From Rhodococcus sp. 1163 (GTDB lineage Bacteria > Actinomycetota > Actinomycetes > Mycobacteriales > Mycobacteriaceae): a DNA stretch of 64,000 nt. Positions 9,951 through 18,560 of this stretch are shown piece by piece. Numbering within the stretch: position 1 is the stretch's first letter; every line of letters starts with the position of its first letter. The DNA lies in assembly GCF_002091985.1 (NCBI RefSeq), contig NZ_MKKX01000032.1, positions 112,220-176,219 on the forward strand, given 5' to 3'. Below the pieces are notes generated by a model. That model saw nothing but the letters and a program-made list of their open reading frames with translations. It was not told the DNA's origin and searched no databases. The position numbers and the translations under genes were made by a program.

Positions 9951-10855
9951 TCCGCGTCCTTGGAGGTGAGACCGAGGGCGTCGGCGAGGTCGAACAGTGG
10001 CTGATAGGTGCTCTTGTCAACAGGAAGGAGCTGGCCGGCCGGGTCGACGTCGAGCAGAGCGCCCGCCTCGGCGACGGCGTCGGGCGGCAGGTCCATCAGG
10101 GCGTCGGCGACGGCTTTCTGGAATTCGGGGCTGGTTCCGCCTGCGACGGTGATGGGGTCGTTGGGGATCGGGTCGGATGTCCACACCTGACGGAACTTCG
10201 AGGTGTCGAACTGGCCTTCCCCGGTGGACGTCGCCAGCTGTTGGGAGTTGATCTCGGCGGCGTCGACTTTGCCGTTGGCCAATGCCAGCAGCGCCTCGGG
10301 ATGTCCTCCGGCGTAGGTGATGTTGACGTCGTCGTCCTTCATTCCGCTCTCGCGCAGCGCCATTCGGGGGAGACCGTCACCCGAGGTCGATCCGGGCTCG
10401 GAGAGGGCGAGGGTGCGTCCGCGGAGATCGTCGATCGAGTCGATGTCGGAGTCCTTGGGCACCCAGATCCCGGCGGTGTAGGTCGAGAGCTGACCGTCGG
10501 CCGTCCCGAAGGAGGCGAGCGCGCGGGCATCGGCTTCCTGGCTCGCGAAGACGTAACCGAGTGGGCCGAAGACGCCGAGCTCGAGCTGCCCGTTGCGCAT
10601 GGCGAGGACCTCGGCGGAGTAGCTGTCCACTACGGTCACCTCTACGGGGCAGTTCAACTTCTCCGACAGAGCTTCGCCGACGACCTGGAACGCCGGAGTC
10701 AGCTTGGCGGGGTCCTCGAACGGCTCCACACCGAAGCGGATCTTCCCGCCGGGGCAGGTGGGTGTGCTCGCGGCGGAGTCGGAACTGTCGCCACAGGCGG
10801 TGAGGGTGAGTGTGAGCGCGGCGATCACGAGGGCCGCGTGGCGGGGCTTGAACAT
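9947..10855 (-). CDS. phnD: phosphonate-binding lipoprotein PhnD
   Basis: This 302-residue protein is a type 2 periplasmic-binding-like receptor. The N-terminus MFKPRHAALVIAALTLTLTAC is a lipoprotein signal with the lipobox LTAC, so it is anchored outside the membrane. The mature part has FGVEPFEDPAKLTPAFQVV, LELGVFGPLGYVFA, GRTLALSEPGSTSGDGLP and a late VAGGTSPEFQKAVADALM, which match the PhnD family. The ATG at 10855 has AGGAGAACC upstream. It follows the FAD oxidoreductase gene by 23 bp. The ligand is probably a phosphonate or aminophosphonate, judging from its neighbours. Confidence 0.9.
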   Translation of the reverse strand: MFKPRHAALVIAALTLTLTACGDSSDSAASTPTCPGGKIRFGVEPFEDPAKLTPAFQVVGEALSEKLNCPVEVTVVDSYSAEVLAMRNGQLELGVFGPLGYVFASQEADARALASFGTADGQLSTYTAGIWVPKDSDIDSIDDLRGRTLALSEPGSTSGDGLPRMALRESGMKDDDVNITYAGGHPEALLALANGKVDAAEINSQQLATSTGEGQFDTSKFRQVWTSDPIPNDPITVAGGTSPEFQKAVADALMDLPPDAVAEAGALLDVDPAGQLLPVDKSTYQPLFDLADALGLTSKDAE

Positions 10856-10878
10856 CGGTTCTCCTGGTGGGGTGGGGG

Positions 10879-11976
10879 TCAGAACGAGTCGAGGACGGTG
10901 GGTGCGAGGCCGAGCGCGGTGGTCATGCCGATTCCGGAGGTCACCGACACCACCCGGACGTTCGAGGAGGGGGAGGCAGTGAGGAAGTCGGTGCGGTCGC
11001 TGGTGGCGTAGACCCCACGCCACCGGCGCAGGACGGTCAGTGGTGCGCCGAACAGTGATTCGCCCTCGCGCAGAAGGAGTTCGGCGTTGCATTCGTCGTC
11101 GAACGGGGTGTGGGTGCGTGCGTAATGGTGAGTGTCACCGAGGACGATCGCGCCGTCGGGGCGTTGGGTGAGCATGAGATTCATGACGGCGTCGAGCAAT
11201 TCGGGTGAATCTGCCTTCATCCGCGCGCGTACTGCGACGGCAGAAGGCATGGCCGCGAGCCCGTCGTAGCGCAGCATGGACAGTCCGGTGAGTACGGCCG
11301 CGTCGATGACGACGTCGCCTGGTGGGGCGACTTCGAGCATCTGCAGGCGGCAGCGTTCGACGTTCCATTCGGCGGCGATGTCGGGGAAGAGTCGGTCGAC
11401 GTCGTGGCCGACGGCATGAATCATGTTCCGGCCGTGGATCTCCCCGCGCGAGGTGTGCACGGCATTCGTGTCGATACCGGTTACGTGTGTGTTCCAGAAG
11501 AATTCGACGCCTTCCGCTGCCAGCCACGCCGCGATCGCCGGCACCGCCTCGCGAGGGTCGACGCGGAGGTCGAGAGGGAGGTGCGCGGCGCCGACGCCGC
11601 CGAACGGGCCGGTAGCGGCGCCGAGCGTCACCTGTTCGGATCCGCGTTCGGCCGCGAACTCTTCCAGTACTGCCAGTTCGTCCGGTGCACGGGCGAGCAC
11701 GAGGGTGCCGCATTCTCGTACCTCGAAGCCCGCCTTGCGTCCGAGCATCAGCCAGCGTTCGCGTGCGGACAGCGCCAGCGTCAGGGCGTGTCCGGATTGT
11801 GCTGTGGCGCAGATATGTCCGAAGTTTCGGATGGAGGCGCCGACAGCATGGTCGTCCTGTTCGACGACAGCCACGGACATTCCGCGCAGGACCGCGTCGA
11901 CGGCATGGGCGAGGCCGACGATGCCGGCGCCGACGACGACGAGGTCGAATCGGTGGTGGGGGGTTCGGTCGATCAT
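10879..11976 (-). CDS. FAD-dependent oxidoreductase of phosphonate clusters
   Basis: This DAO-family flavoprotein of about 365 residues opens with FDLVVVGAGIVGLAHA, the FAD dinucleotide-binding motif. It also has VAVVEQDDHAVGASIRNFGH, and a C-terminal flavin segment in VRVVSVTSGIGMTTALGLAP. Relatives sit beside PhnX-like hydrolases and phosphonate transporters and were proposed to oxidise the C-N bond of an aminophosphonate. Some FAD enzymes of such clusters have been shown to convert aminoethylphosphonate derivatives to phosphonoacetaldehyde. It would supply the hydrolase encoded at 12887. The ATG at 11976 starts directly before the conserved fold. A TTG at 12015 is an alternative. It is the first gene of the leftward operon. 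Confidence 0.82.
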   Translation of the reverse strand: MIDRTPHHRFDLVVVGAGIVGLAHAVDAVLRGMSVAVVEQDDHAVGASIRNFGHICATAQSGHALTLALSARERWLMLGRKAGFEVRECGTLVLARAPDELAVLEEFAAERGSEQVTLGAATGPFGGVGAAHLPLDLRVDPREAVPAIAAWLAAEGVEFFWNTHVTGIDTNAVHTSRGEIHGRNMIHAVGHDVDRLFPDIAAEWNVERCRLQMLEVAPPGDVVIDAAVLTGLSMLRYDGLAAMPSAVAVRARMKADSPELLDAVMNLMLTQRPDGAIVLGDTHHYARTHTPFDDECNAELLLREGESLFGAPLTVLRRWRGVYATSDRTDFLTASPSSNVRVVSVTSGIGMTTALGLAPTVLDSF

Positions 11977-12029
11977 CACCTGGACAACAGTTCCCCCTCG
12001 GTGACCGGGCGTCAACGGTCCGGAGCGAG

Positions 12030-12122
12030 TTGTTCGAACAAGTTCACCATGCGTTCATGTCCGTTGTGCAGCATTGTTTCTGCCAGGTTCGAATGGTTAG
12101 ACTGCGTAGCAACAAAGTTGTT
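12030..12122. promoter_or_regulatory. divergent promoter region with inverted repeats
   Basis: The 170-bp gap between the leftward phosphonate operon and the rightward GntR gene has a perfect 12-bp palindrome TTGTTCGAACAA (12030-12041). A second inverted repeat, AACAAAGTTGTT, lies at 12111-12122. The half sites AACAA/TTGTT are shared, in opposite arrangement. Such short palindromes suit a GntR/HutC-type repressor acting on both promoters. Binding is inferred. Confidence 0.45.
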
Positions 12123-12146
12123 CAATCATGTTGGAGGCCAGCCTCA

Positions 12147-12890
12147 GTGTCACTTCCGCTGCATTCCCGCGTCGCCGATGCGCTCCGTACACAGATCGCC
12201 GACGGCACCCTGCCCGTCGGTGCTCCCATGCCTTCGGAGGCAACGTTGTGCACCACATTCGAGGCCTCACGCGGGACGGTGCGGGCCGCACTGGCTGCGC
12301 TCCGTAACGAGGGGTTGATCGCCGGTGGCCGTGGACGTCCACCGGTGGTGTGCGACACCGCCGTCGGGCAATCGTTCGAGACGTTCATGTCGTTCACCGC
12401 GTGGGCGGAGGCGATCGGCCGTAAACCGGGTCAGCGCACCCTGGAGATAGCGCGCCGCGCAGCGACTCCGCTGGCCGCAGCCGCGCTCGGCCTGGAGGCA
12501 GGCACCGCTGTCGTCGACGTCCTCAGGCTCCGGACACTCGACGGCATGCCCGCGATGCTCGAGCGATCCAGCTTCATCGAATCCGTCGGACGCACCCTGT
12601 TCGACTTCGACCCCGACTCCGGTTCCATCTACGCATACCTGATCGGGCAAGGCATCGACCTGCACGAAGGAAGGCACACCATCGATGCCGTCGCCGCCAC
12701 CGACGTCGACGCGGCGCACCTCGACATCGACCCAGGCGCACCACTGCTACGCGAAAGACGCAGAGCAGTAGACCTTTCCGGTACTCCACTCGAATACGCC
12801 GACGACCGGTACCGACCCGACCGCGTCGCGTTTACCATCGACAACACCCGATCCGCGCACGACCTGCGCATCGTCAAGGAGATTTCGTGA
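12147..12890 (+). CDS. GntR/UTRA-family regulator (PhnF-like)
   Basis: The 247-residue protein has a winged-helix GntR domain (about 1-75: LPVGAPMPSEATLCTTFEASRGTVRAALAALRNEGLI) and a UTRA effector domain (about 90-240, with RRRAVDLSGTPLEYADDRYRPD near the end). This is the HutC/PhnF architecture. PhnF-type proteins repress phosphonate genes and release DNA on ligand binding. The GTG at 12147 is chosen for GGAGG nine bases upstream. Its TGA overlaps the GTG of the hydrolase gene (GTGA), so the two are coupled. It probably senses a pathway intermediate and controls both arms of the cluster. Confidence 0.85.
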   Translation: MSLPLHSRVADALRTQIADGTLPVGAPMPSEATLCTTFEASRGTVRAALAALRNEGLIAGGRGRPPVVCDTAVGQSFETFMSFTAWAEAIGRKPGQRTLEIARRAATPLAAAALGLEAGTAVVDVLRLRTLDGMPAMLERSSFIESVGRTLFDFDPDSGSIYAYLIGQGIDLHEGRHTIDAVAATDVDAAHLDIDPGAPLLRERRRAVDLSGTPLEYADDRYRPDRVAFTIDNTRSAHDLRIVKEIS

Positions 12891-13582
12891 CCACAACTCG
12901 CTCGTTCGACCTCGCCAGCCTCGACATGGCCGGCACCACTGTGGACGAGGGCGGCCTCGTGTACGAGGTGCTCTCCCAGACCGTCGCCGACGCAGCAGAC
13001 ACCCCACTACCCGCCGAACTGCTGGCCGCGTGGAAGGGGACCAGTAAACATGAAGCGATCGCCGGGCTACTCGACGGGCTGGGCGCGTCCACCGATCCGA
13101 AGTTCGTGGACGAAGTGTTCGAGGATTTTCGTGCGCGCCTCATCGTCGCCTACCGGCAGACCCCGCCGAAACCGGTGGCGGGTGTGCCCGAGGCCCTGCG
13201 GGCTTTGCGTGCTCGGGGCGTGAAAGTGGCTCTGCAGACCGGGTATTCCGCGGACATCGCCGACGCCATCCTCGCCGGGATGGGCTGGACCGTCGGGGCG
13301 GGGAAGGAAGACGCCGTCGACGCGCTCGTCACCTCCGACCTCGTAGCCGCGAGCCGGCCCGCGCCGTACCTGATCTTCCGCAGCATGGAGGCGACCGGAG
13401 TCACCGATGTTCGACGCGTCCTCGTGGCGGGGGACACGCCCAATGATGTTCTCGCCGGGCACAATGCGGGTGCTGGCATCGTCGTCGGCGTGCTCAGTGG
13501 TTCGTTCGGCGAGGACGAGCTCAGGAAGTCACCGCTCACGCACGTCTTGCCGAGCCTCGCCACTGTCGGTCGGCTGCTCTAG
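12887..13582 (+). CDS. phosphonoacetaldehyde hydrolase-like HAD enzyme
   Basis: The 231-residue HAD protein carries the phosphonatase nucleophile motif DMAGT with Asp13, in place of the general DxDxT. Lys54 lies 41 residues after it, the same spacing as Asp12 and the Schiff-base Lys53 of the Bacillus cereus phosphonatase, inside GTSKHEAI. Arg in VAASRPAPYLIF takes the usual HAD Lys position, and the acidic motif is LVAGDTPNDVLAG. It would cleave the C-P bond of phosphonoacetaldehyde or a close analogue to phosphate and an aldehyde. It is shorter than typical PhnX (about 270). It is coupled to the GntR gene and overlaps the convergent TetR gene by four bases. Confidence 0.83.
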   Translation: MTTTRSFDLASLDMAGTTVDEGGLVYEVLSQTVADAADTPLPAELLAAWKGTSKHEAIAGLLDGLGASTDPKFVDEVFEDFRARLIVAYRQTPPKPVAGVPEALRALRARGVKVALQTGYSADIADAILAGMGWTVGAGKEDAVDALVTSDLVAASRPAPYLIFRSMEATGVTDVRRVLVAGDTPNDVLAGHNAGAGIVVGVLSGSFGEDELRKSPLTHVLPSLATVGRLL

Positions 13583-14244
13583 ACCTCTGCGCGAACACCG
13601 ACCGCACCCAACGCGATGGAGACATAGCGCTCAGCTATGTCATCGGGGGTCAAACTGCCGTTCGGTCGATACCAAGACGAGATGGCGACGCCCATGTTTA
13701 TGATTGCTCGCGAGGCTTCGACCGGATACACCGTGGTGAAGACTCCATCGGTGACTCCGCGGTGGATGATGTCGCGAAACAGTTGCTGTTGTTGATCTCT
13801 GAGCGATATCACCAATCTATGGCCGACCGCGTCGAGGCTGCGGATCTCGGTCGAACTGATCAGAGCTTCAGCGGTGTTGCAGGCGTGGAACTGGACCCAC
13901 GCGCGGACCACCGCCTCGAGTTGCTCCACCGGGGATTGCCCGGCGTTTATCAGCGCCGATTGGGTCCGAGAGATAACGGTTTTCAGTGCACTCTCCATGA
14001 GGTACTGGAGGATGTGTTGTTTCGATGGAAAGTGGTGATAGATCGATGCTGCAGTCATGTCCGCGTCCCGGGCAATATCTCGTATCGAAGTGCCATGATA
14101 GCCGCGGTTTTGGAAGTTCTTCGTGGCCGCCGCAATGATGGCGTCCCGGCTTGCGGTTGTGTCGGGACGAGTTGGGTAGCGTCGAGTGGGATGGCTCACT
14201 GCGTCCCTTTCGTCGGATTCGGTACTCGAGGCTGACCTAGGCAT
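13579..14244 (-). CDS. TetR-family regulator of the acyl-CoA ligase locus
   Basis: The 221-residue protein has a TetR HTH after a 30-residue basic leader: AATKNFQNRGYHGTSIRDIARDADMTAASIYHHFPSKQHIL. The rest is a helical ligand domain with a FadR/KstR2-like look (EQLEAVVRAWVQFHACNTAEALISSTEIRSL). Its ATG overlaps the end of the acyl-CoA ligase gene by eight bases on the same strand. It probably represses the ligase gene and the divergent permease operon through the inverted repeats at 15966-16067. An acyl-CoA made by the ligase would be a natural inducer, by analogy with this type of TetR protein. Confidence 0.82.
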   Translation of the reverse strand: MPRSASSTESDERDAVSHPTRRYPTRPDTTASRDAIIAAATKNFQNRGYHGTSIRDIARDADMTAASIYHHFPSKQHILQYLMESALKTVISRTQSALINAGQSPVEQLEAVVRAWVQFHACNTAEALISSTEIRSLDAVGHRLVISLRDQQQQLFRDIIHRGVTDGVFTTVYPVEASRAIINMGVAISSWYRPNGSLTPDDIAERYVSIALGAVGVRAEV

Positions 14245-15901
14245 GACGCGGCTCTCTTCGCAGAATTTTTCCGCTTGAAGTTTTCGGAAGTTCTTCGAGG
14301 ATTATCACAGAGCGAGGGTACTTGTATGCAGCCATTCGGCCGCGGCAGAACTCGATGATCTCCTCGGGTGAGGCTTTGGTTCCTGACAGGAGGGAGACAG
14401 AAGCTTGCACGGTCTCGCCGCGGTATTCGTCGGGAATTCCGCGCACCGACGCCTCCCTCACTGCGGGGTGCTGGTACAGGACGTCCTCGACATCCCTCGG
14501 GAAGATCTTGTAGCCCCCTGCGTTGATCATGTCCTTGAGCCTGTCGACGACGAAGAGCCACCCGTCATCGGTTGTCTTACCGATGTCGCCGGTATGTAGC
14601 CAACCGTCCCGGATCGCGTGGGCGGACTCCTCAGGAAGGTGCCAGTAACCCGGTACGACCATCGGACCGGCGACGACGATTTCACCGATCTCACCATGGC
14701 CCAGATCGTGGCCGTCTTCGAGGTCCACGATTCGCACTCGGGCGCCTGGAACTGGAACGCCGACTGACAATGCGCCGGTATCGGGGTCTGTCGGGGCGTC
14801 TACATCGGGTGGTCCAAGATGTGTGGGTGATGTCGTTTCTGTCATGCCGTATGCACCGCGAAGAACCCACCCGGTAGAAGCTCGAACACGGTCGAGGAGT
14901 GCCTGGCTGACGGATGCGCCCCCGGAGGGGGTCTTCGTCAAGGAAGAAGTGTCTGTGCTCGCGAGAGCGGGATGGGTGCTCAACGCAATGAACGCAGTAC
15001 TCGCTGCGATCATGAATGTGCCTCGCCACCTTTCGATCGCGCGAAGCGTTTCCTCTGCGTCGAACCTGTGCAGAAGTACGAGGGGTACGCCACTGACGAT
15101 GTGCGCACCGAATCCTGCGATCAGTCCGGTGATGTGGAATACGGGTGCGACGCCGACGATCACGTCGCGTTGCGGATGCAAATCCCACCACTGACTGAAT
15201 ACTGTCGAACTGTGCACCATGGCGCTGTGCAGGTTCATCGCACCTTTGGACGCGCCCGTCGTTCCGGAGGTGTACGTCAGCATCCCGATATCGTCACCAC
15301 GAGTGTTCAACGGCGGTGGTCGCTGTCCGCGGTAGGTGTTCATCAGAGATGTCCAGTCGAGCGTCCCCGCGAAGCCCTGTCGTCGACCGATAATGGTGGA
15401 CATCTTCGGTGAGAGGACGGCATCGGGGGTCATGTCGAGGGGGTGCGTGGTGATCACCGTGTGCAGTTGCAATTCATCTCGAACCTCCGCCACTACGTCG
15501 GCGTACAGGCTTTCCAGGCAGAGGAGGACCTTTGCCTCGGAATCGGCTAGGTGATGTGCCAACTCCTTGCTCAGTAGCATCGGGTTCACCGCGGTAGGGA
15601 CCGCCCCGATCTTCCATACGGCCAGCATCGATACAAGCCATTGAGGATCGTTCTGTAGGTAGATCGCCGCACATTCGCCGCGACGGAGCCCGTTTTCGAG
15701 CAGAGCCGAAGCGAGGGCATTCGCGGCGTCTTCCAGGCCCGCGAACGTCAGCGTCACATTTAGATAATGGACGGCAGGATCGGTCGGTCGGGTGTGGACC
15801 TGGTGGTCCCACGCTGCCAGCATCGTCGGAAACTGGGTTGTCAATTCTGTTGTGACGCCCTTGGGGTAGTGGATCACCCAGGGGGGCTCGATGACGTCCA
15901 T
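14237..15901 (-). CDS. AMP-dependent acyl-CoA synthetase
   Basis: The 554-residue ANL-superfamily ligase shows the P-loop LTYTSGTTGASKGAM (about 195), the A5 segment GAYGMTETT, the A7/A8 segments WLHTGDIG and VVDRLKDMINAGGYKIFPRDVEDVL, and the catalytic Lys of A10 in PKTSSGKILRR at the C-terminus. It activates a carboxylic acid to an acyl-AMP and then an acyl-CoA. The substrate is not clear. Context with an MHS-type organic-acid permease and a quinone oxidoreductase suggests an imported carboxylate. The ATG at 15901 has AAAGGTGA upstream and opens the conserved N-terminus. It is co-transcribed with the TetR gene. Confidence 0.88.
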   Translation of the reverse strand: MDVIEPPWVIHYPKGVTTELTTQFPTMLAAWDHQVHTRPTDPAVHYLNVTLTFAGLEDAANALASALLENGLRRGECAAIYLQNDPQWLVSMLAVWKIGAVPTAVNPMLLSKELAHHLADSEAKVLLCLESLYADVVAEVRDELQLHTVITTHPLDMTPDAVLSPKMSTIIGRRQGFAGTLDWTSLMNTYRGQRPPPLNTRGDDIGMLTYTSGTTGASKGAMNLHSAMVHSSTVFSQWWDLHPQRDVIVGVAPVFHITGLIAGFGAHIVSGVPLVLLHRFDAEETLRAIERWRGTFMIAASTAFIALSTHPALASTDTSSLTKTPSGGASVSQALLDRVRASTGWVLRGAYGMTETTSPTHLGPPDVDAPTDPDTGALSVGVPVPGARVRIVDLEDGHDLGHGEIGEIVVAGPMVVPGYWHLPEESAHAIRDGWLHTGDIGKTTDDGWLFVVDRLKDMINAGGYKIFPRDVEDVLYQHPAVREASVRGIPDEYRGETVQASVSLLSGTKASPEEIIEFCRGRMAAYKYPRSVIILEELPKTSSGKILRREPRHA

Positions 15902-15965
15902 TCGATCACCTTTCTCTCTGCTTCGACTGCGTGCGCAGGACCGTCGACCTACCGAGATTGGCACT

Positions 15966-16067
15966 CGAACGTTCGTTTGTCAATGAAACTGGTAATTGGA
16001 ACTAAGTCCAGTAAAAACCAGCAACATTGCACCTTTATCGGCTGAACGATTGACAAACGATCGTTCG
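15966..16067. promoter_or_regulatory. paired TetR-type operators in the divergent gap
   Basis: Two 19-bp elements form a long-range inverted repeat with one mismatch: CGAACGTTCGTTTGTCAAT (15966-15984) and ATTGACAAACGATCGTTCG (16049-16067). Each contains its own short palindrome (CGAACGTTCG and AACGATCGTT), a common shape for TetR operators. They flank the region between the divergent ligase and permease genes, so the TetR protein encoded at 13579 is the likely ligand. Confidence 0.65.
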
Positions 16068-16119
16068 GGACACATCATTCTGGATGATCTTGCTCACATG
16101 CCCACTCGAGGAGTTGTAA

Positions 16120-17435
16120 GTGTTCGAAGAACAAACCACGACCATCCAACCGGTGGTCCAGTCGGCAGAAAAAACGACGAAAGCACGCAGAGCAGCCATC
16201 GCAGGCGGTGTGGGCACGCTGATCGAGTACTACGACTTCAGCCTCTACGGCTACATGGCAGTGATCATCGGGCCGCTGTTCTTCCCGAGCGATCGACCCG
16301 TCACCTCGTTGCTGTCTGCTCTGGCGGTTTTCGGAACCGCCTACCTCGTCCGGCCCCTCGGAGGCCTGGTGTTCGGCCACATAGGAGACCGATACGGGCG
16401 TAAGAAAGCCCTTATGGCAACACTGATCTGCATGGGTGCGGGAAGCACGGCGATGGGGCTACTCCCCACGCCATCCCACATCGGGATCTGGGCCGCGGTC
16501 CTTCTCGTGGCGGTGCGTGTAGTGCAGGGGTTCTCTGCTGGTGGGGAGGTCGGCGGATCCGCGACGTTCATTGCCGAATCGGCGCCGGCGAACCGCAAAG
16601 CCACCTATGGCTCATTCACACCACTGGGTGCGACAGGTGGTTTCGCCCTGGCCGCCGCAGTGGCAGGCGTCGTTTCTGCCCTGACAAGCGATAGTCAGAT
16701 GGAATCGTGGGGATGGAGGATCCCGTTCCTGCTGGCACTTCCGCTCACGCTGTTCTGCCTCTGGGCGCGCACGCGGGTGGAAGAAACATACGATTCTGCC
16801 GAAACCGACAAGTCGATCCATTCACCGGCCGGCGCGATCTTCCGACGTCAGCCGAGGGCGCTCGCCCAAGCGGTAGCCATCAGTGCAGCCGTCAACGGAA
16901 CTGCGTACATCGGTCTGACGTACATGACCATCCATCTGGCCAAGCAGCTCGGATACGACGCCACCCCGGTGTACTGGGTAGCGACGATAGCCATCGGCAT
17001 CTCGGCAGTATGCATGCCCTGGGTGGAATGCTCGGCGACAAAATCGGATTGGTGCGACTGATGACCATCGGCTTCGTCGGGTACATCGTGCTGACCTACC
17101 CGATGATGAGCATCATGCAATCCAGTTTGCTCGTCGCCACCCTTGCATACGTGGTGATCATGCTGAACACCGTTGCAGCGCAAGTGGGTGCATACACCGT
17201 CCTCCCCCAACTCTTCGAGAAGGAATCCCGCTACACCGGAGTTGCTCTTGGCTGGAACTTCGGTGTCATCATCGCCGGTGGCACAGCGCCTTTCGTTGCA
17301 GTCTGGCTCGTCGAATACACCGGCGACGTGCAGTCCCCGGCGTACTTCGTCATCGCCCTTGCGATCGTCGGACTGATCGCCCTCTCGACTATTCGGCACA
17401 GTCACACCTCTCGTGCCGACCTGCAAGCAAATTGA
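16120..17435 (+). pseudogene. MHS-type MFS permease with a frameshift
   Basis: The first frame encodes about 300 residues of a metabolite:H+ symporter: GGVGTLIEYYDFSLYGYMAV, GHIGDRYGRKKAL, RVVQGFSAGGEVGGSATFIAE and several helices. At 17017-17019 the reading frame shifts. The next frame continues with LGGMLGDKIGLVRLMTIGFVGY and further helices to a TGA at 17435, giving the normal family length of about 438. One C appears to be missing from a C run (CCCTG where CCCCTG would keep frame). The GTG at 16120 has GAGGAG upstream. MHS permeases import dicarboxylates, aromatic acids or betaines. It is either a true mutation or a sequencing error. The downstream oxidoreductase is still intact. Confidence 0.78.
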
Positions 17436-17459
17436 ACCAACGAAACCAGGAGAAGCATC

Positions 17460-18443
17460 GTGAAAGCATGGCGCATAAACAAACTCGGCGAACCCCGAGA
17501 TGTTCTAGACATCGAGGAGGTGCCCGATCCAGCGCCAGGAGCAGGGCAGCTACTCGTGCAAGTGCTCGCTGCACCGGCCAATTTTCCCGACGTGTTGTTG
17601 TGCCGAGGCGAATATCAAGTCAAGCCGACGTTGCCCTTCACCCCTGGTGTCGAACTCTGCGGCAGGGTCGTCGCGGTCGGAGACGGCGTCACCAGGTTTG
17701 CAGTCGGTGACCGAGTGATCGGCACCCCGACCTTGCCCATAGGTAGCTTTGCCGAATTGTCCGTACTGGACGAAGAGAATACGTTTGCCGCCCCTGTGTC
17801 ATTGGACGATGCTGAAGCATCTGCGTTGACTATCGGCTACCAGACGAGTTGGTTCGCTCTGCATCGGCGCACCCAGCTGCAGCCCGGTGAGACGCTACTG
17901 GTGCACGCCGCGGCGGGTGGCGTGGGAAGTACCGCAGTACAGCTGGGAAAAGCGGCAGGTGCCAAAGTGATCGGTGTCGTCGGCGGTCGAGACAAGGCGG
18001 AATACTGTCGCCAACTCGGAGCGGATCTGGTGATCGATCGACGGCGTGAGGACTTCGTCCCACTCGTCAAAGAGTTCACCGACGGCCGCGGCGCCGACGT
18101 CGTCTACGACCCCGTCGGGGGCGACTCGTACATGAAGTCCACGAAATGCATTGCATTCGAAGGACGTATCCTCATCATCGGATTCGCCGGCGGCACTATC
18201 CAAACCCCCGGGCTCAATCATGCTCTGATCAAAAACTACTCGATCATCGGGCTGCATTGGGGGTTGTACAAGCAATACAACCCTCAAGCGATGCACGAGT
18301 GTCATGCCGAGCTGACAAGACTTGCAGATTCTGGTGCTATCAAGCCGATGATCAGTGAGCGGCTGCCCTTTGCTGACGTCGCAGACGGGATTGGACGCCT
18401 CGGCGAGGGAAAGACCGTCGGCCGCATCGTATTTCAGTTCTGA
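17460..18443 (+). CDS. NAD(P)H:quinone oxidoreductase / zinc-free MDR
   Basis: The 327-residue protein is a zinc-free medium-chain reductase of the quinone oxidoreductase type. The N-terminal half has FPDVLLCRGEYQVKPTLPFTPG, and the nucleotide-binding motif is VHAAAGGVGSTAVQLGKAAGA. It lacks the structural-zinc Cys cluster. YDPVGGDSYMKSTKC is typical of the group. It would reduce an enone, enoyl-CoA or quinone with NADPH. The GTG at 17460 has AGGAG eight bases upstream. It follows the permease by 24 bp, so the two are one transcription unit, controlled with the divergent ligase gene. Confidence 0.85.
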   Translation: MKAWRINKLGEPRDVLDIEEVPDPAPGAGQLLVQVLAAPANFPDVLLCRGEYQVKPTLPFTPGVELCGRVVAVGDGVTRFAVGDRVIGTPTLPIGSFAELSVLDEENTFAAPVSLDDAEASALTIGYQTSWFALHRRTQLQPGETLLVHAAAGGVGSTAVQLGKAAGAKVIGVVGGRDKAEYCRQLGADLVIDRRREDFVPLVKEFTDGRGADVVYDPVGGDSYMKSTKCIAFEGRILIIGFAGGTIQTPGLNHALIKNYSIIGLHWGLYKQYNPQAMHECHAELTRLADSGAIKPMISERLPFADVADGIGRLGEGKTVGRIVFQF

Positions 18444-18515
18444 TGTAGCCTCCGCGAGAACCGGGGATGGGATCTTCCGCGCTCACGAGGATGTTCATCA
18501 CCCATGGTTGCGTGC

Positions 18516-18548
18516 AGGAACGGAGCGCCGTGTGGGCGCTCCGTTCCT
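18516..18548. terminator. strong hairpin terminator
   Basis: A perfect 14-bp stem (AGGAACGGAGCGCC at 18516-18529 with its complement at 18535-18548) and a five-base loop are followed by TTGTCG. It lies between the convergent oxidoreductase gene and the DJ-1/PfpI gene and can serve both. Confidence 0.8.
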
Positions 18549-18560
18549 TTGTCGTACTGG

